A stretch of 64,000 nucleotides of DNA. It comes from DATJGR01 sp963812255. GTDB lineage: Bacteria; Pseudomonadota; Gammaproteobacteria; Pseudomonadales; Azotimanducaceae. The notes beneath the pieces are model-generated. The model was not told the DNA's origin, did no database searches, and saw nothing but the letters and a program-made list of their open reading frames with translations. The position numbers and the translations under genes are program-made. The stretch lies in NCBI GenBank assembly GCA_963812255.1, contig CAWEUM010000003.1, positions 62,001 to 126,000 on the forward strand, read 5' to 3'. Position 1 is the stretch's first letter; every line of letters begins with the position of its first letter. Below, piece after piece: positions 62,965 through 64,000 of the stretch.

Positions 62965-63513
62965 CTAGTCCTTGATCTTCGAGATCTTGGAGCCTTCCAG
63001 CGACAAGTCACCCATCAGGCCTTTCTCGGCAAAGACGAATGCCAGGATCGGCTTCTGCTGGGTCTTGCTGTCGTACTCGCCGCGCGCGGCCATCGAGACG
63101 ACGGTGATACCTGCATCGGCGCCGATTGACCAGCCATCGCTCTTGGTGAACTTGCTGAGCGATTCCGGAGTCATGAACATGATGATCTCACTGTGCTTGG
63201 CGAGCCCGAGCGTGAGACCGACCGAAGCAGAACTGATGCTGTAATAACCCACGGTCTTGCCGTCGATCTGTAGCACGCCCTCACCGAACTCGCCGGCCAC
63301 GCCGATACCCGCTTTCGTGACCTTCGGGAATACCAGCATGCCCGCAGCCTTTCCTTCGAGACTCTCGTTGGCGGGCGTTAGCGCGTTGAATTCAGTCAGC
63401 GTCGCAGCGACCCGTTGGTCGATCTCGGCCTTGGTGGCGGCAACAGATGTCGCCGCTGCGCCGAGGCAAAGCATCGTTAGAGTTGTCATGGCAAGTAAGT
63501 TGTTCATCTTCAT
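62965..63513 (-). CDS. SYLF-domain (Ysc84-like) lipid-binding exported protein
   Basis: A 182-residue protein with a signal peptide (about 1-24, MKMNNLLAMTTLTMLCLGAAATSVAA) and a SYLF domain: AAGMLVFPKVTKAGIGVAGEFGEGVLQIDGKTVGYYSISSASVGLTLGLAKHSEIIMFMTPESL and AFVFAEKGLMGDLSLEGSKISKI. Bacterial SYLF proteins bind phospholipid and are exported to the periplasm. The ATG at 63513 starts the signal peptide; a longer frame is not preferred. It has its own terminator. Confidence 0.93.
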   Translation of the reverse strand: MKMNNLLAMTTLTMLCLGAAATSVAATKAEIDQRVAATLTEFNALTPANESLEGKAAGMLVFPKVTKAGIGVAGEFGEGVLQIDGKTVGYYSISSASVGLTLGLAKHSEIIMFMTPESLSKFTKSDGWSIGADAGITVVSMAARGEYDSKTQQKPILAFVFAEKGLMGDLSLEGSKISKIKD

Positions 63514-63774
63514 GGTGGCTTCCTGTGGACAGATTCGAGTGAAACGCTGCACAGGTTCGCTTGCGGAGACACCTTTCTCTGTTCGAGACCGCACAGACCG
63601 AGACCGTCTGGCGTCGCACCGACTGTCGACGACTCAGGCGTGGATCGCGAACAGGCTCGGCTAGCGCCGCGAAGTGTCACGGAAGCCGCCGGCAATTTGC
63701 AGCACGCTGGGTTGATTCACTACCACAGGGATAGATGCCACCGACGCGGCAACCCACGCGGTTGCCTCGACGGG

Positions 63775-64000
63775 TTATGCCACGGACCTTTGCGCGCGCA
63801 ACGCACCCGACGTGTGGCGCGCGATGATCGATTCCTCGTCGGTCGGAATGTTCCACAGCGCGACACGACCGCGCCCGCTGTCAAACCGCGTGGCGGCCGC
63901 TGCGTTGCGCGCACCGTCACAGTCGACGCCGAGCCACGCGAGCGCGTCGCACACGCGCTGGCGGATGATCGGCTGATGGGCGCCGATGCCGCCGGTGAAC
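63775..64000 (-). CDS. ackA: Acetate kinase, C-terminal part only
   Basis: The minus-strand frame ends in GIGAHQPIIRQRVCDALAWLG and ALWNIPTDEESIIARHTSGA. This is the conserved C-terminal region of acetate kinase (FTGGIGE, WLGI, VIPTDEE.IAR), which makes acetyl phosphate from acetate and ATP. About 74 codons are visible; the gene begins beyond the right edge. The FTGGIGA segment lacks the usual E of GGIGE. The 180 bp between this stop and the SYLF start show no gene. Confidence 0.9.
   Translation of the reverse strand, partial: FTGGIGAHQPIIRQRVCDALAWLGVDCDGARNAAAATRFDSGRGRVALWNIPTDEESIIARHTSGALRAQRSVA

Noticed and set aside
63749..63765. GCAACC/GGTTGC hairpin after acetate kinase
   Set aside because: The stem is only 6 bp and no T tract follows on the minus strand.
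1..64000. CRISPR array, prophage, integrase, tRNA or rRNA genes
   Set aside because: No regularly spaced repeats, phage structural genes, recombinase motifs or cloverleaf sequences were found on reading; a tRNAscan run could still find a missed tRNA.

Overview
The window is a 64 kb piece of a GC-rich (about 60-65% by eye) bacterial chromosome. The gene content and protein family types (asnS, mscL, a DUF3014 protein, a BtuB receptor behind a cobalamin riboswitch, a heterodimeric ABC exporter, many acyl-CoA enzymes) suggest an aerobic, metabolically versatile Gammaproteobacterium, perhaps near the Nevskiales/Steroidobacterales. The exact placement is inference. I saw no rRNA, tRNA, CRISPR array, insertion sequence or phage gene. 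Genes are dense and arranged in short operons.

Layout. 1-8.6 kb: short lipid and amino-acid catabolic genes (SDR, CMD-family protein, enoyl-CoA hydratase, AidB-like acyl-CoA dehydrogenase, threonine ammonia-lyase, flavodoxin-like protein, MATE exporter, FemAB-like acyltransferase, mscL). 8.6-21 kb: a DUF3014 protein, asnS, a heterodimeric ABC exporter, a GPH-family transporter, then a + strand run lipA / M17 aminopeptidase / ABM monooxygenase / hisI / cysS. 21-25.4 kb: a small membrane protein, then a cobalamin riboswitch controlling btuB and an M20 peptidase. 25.4-31.8 kb: a minus-strand catabolic cluster (cupin, dienelactone hydrolase, formylglycine hydrolase resembling phosphonate monoester hydrolases, SDR, enoyl-CoA hydratase, luciferase-like monooxygenase). 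31.8-40.9 kb: transporters, pyrE, GST, acyl-CoA thioesterase, peroxiredoxin, phytanoyl-CoA dioxygenase-like protein, NUDIX, GNAT, a LinB-type haloalkane dehalogenase and a TetR regulator. 41-49 kb: a paired acyl-CoA dehydrogenase, methyltransferase, folE, an AlsS-type acetolactate synthase with an aldehyde dehydrogenase, and another enoyl-CoA hydratase. 49-52.7 kb: the E1alpha/E1beta/E2 genes of a branched-chain 2-oxo acid dehydrogenase. 52.7-53.7 kb: decayed gene remnants. 53.7-62.5 kb: one giant gene for a cyclic beta-1,2-glucan synthase-like protein. 62.5-64 kb: a SYLF-domain protein and the 3' end of acetate kinase.

How the genes fit together. The main theme is acyl-CoA, branched-chain and xenobiotic catabolism. 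The 2-oxo acid dehydrogenase needs the lipoate that LipA makes, and its products would enter the acyl-CoA dehydrogenase and hydratase steps. The dehalogenase, dienelactone hydrolase, GST and phosphonate/sulfate-ester hydrolase suggest use of unusual organic substrates.

Most notable non-coding signal. A dispersed palindrome with the core GGGTCAGAG-N3-CTCTGACCC occurs at six places. Five copies lie between convergent genes. The sixth sits inside the variable arm of the cobalamin riboswitch. A separate, longer nested palindrome lies at 1885-1988.
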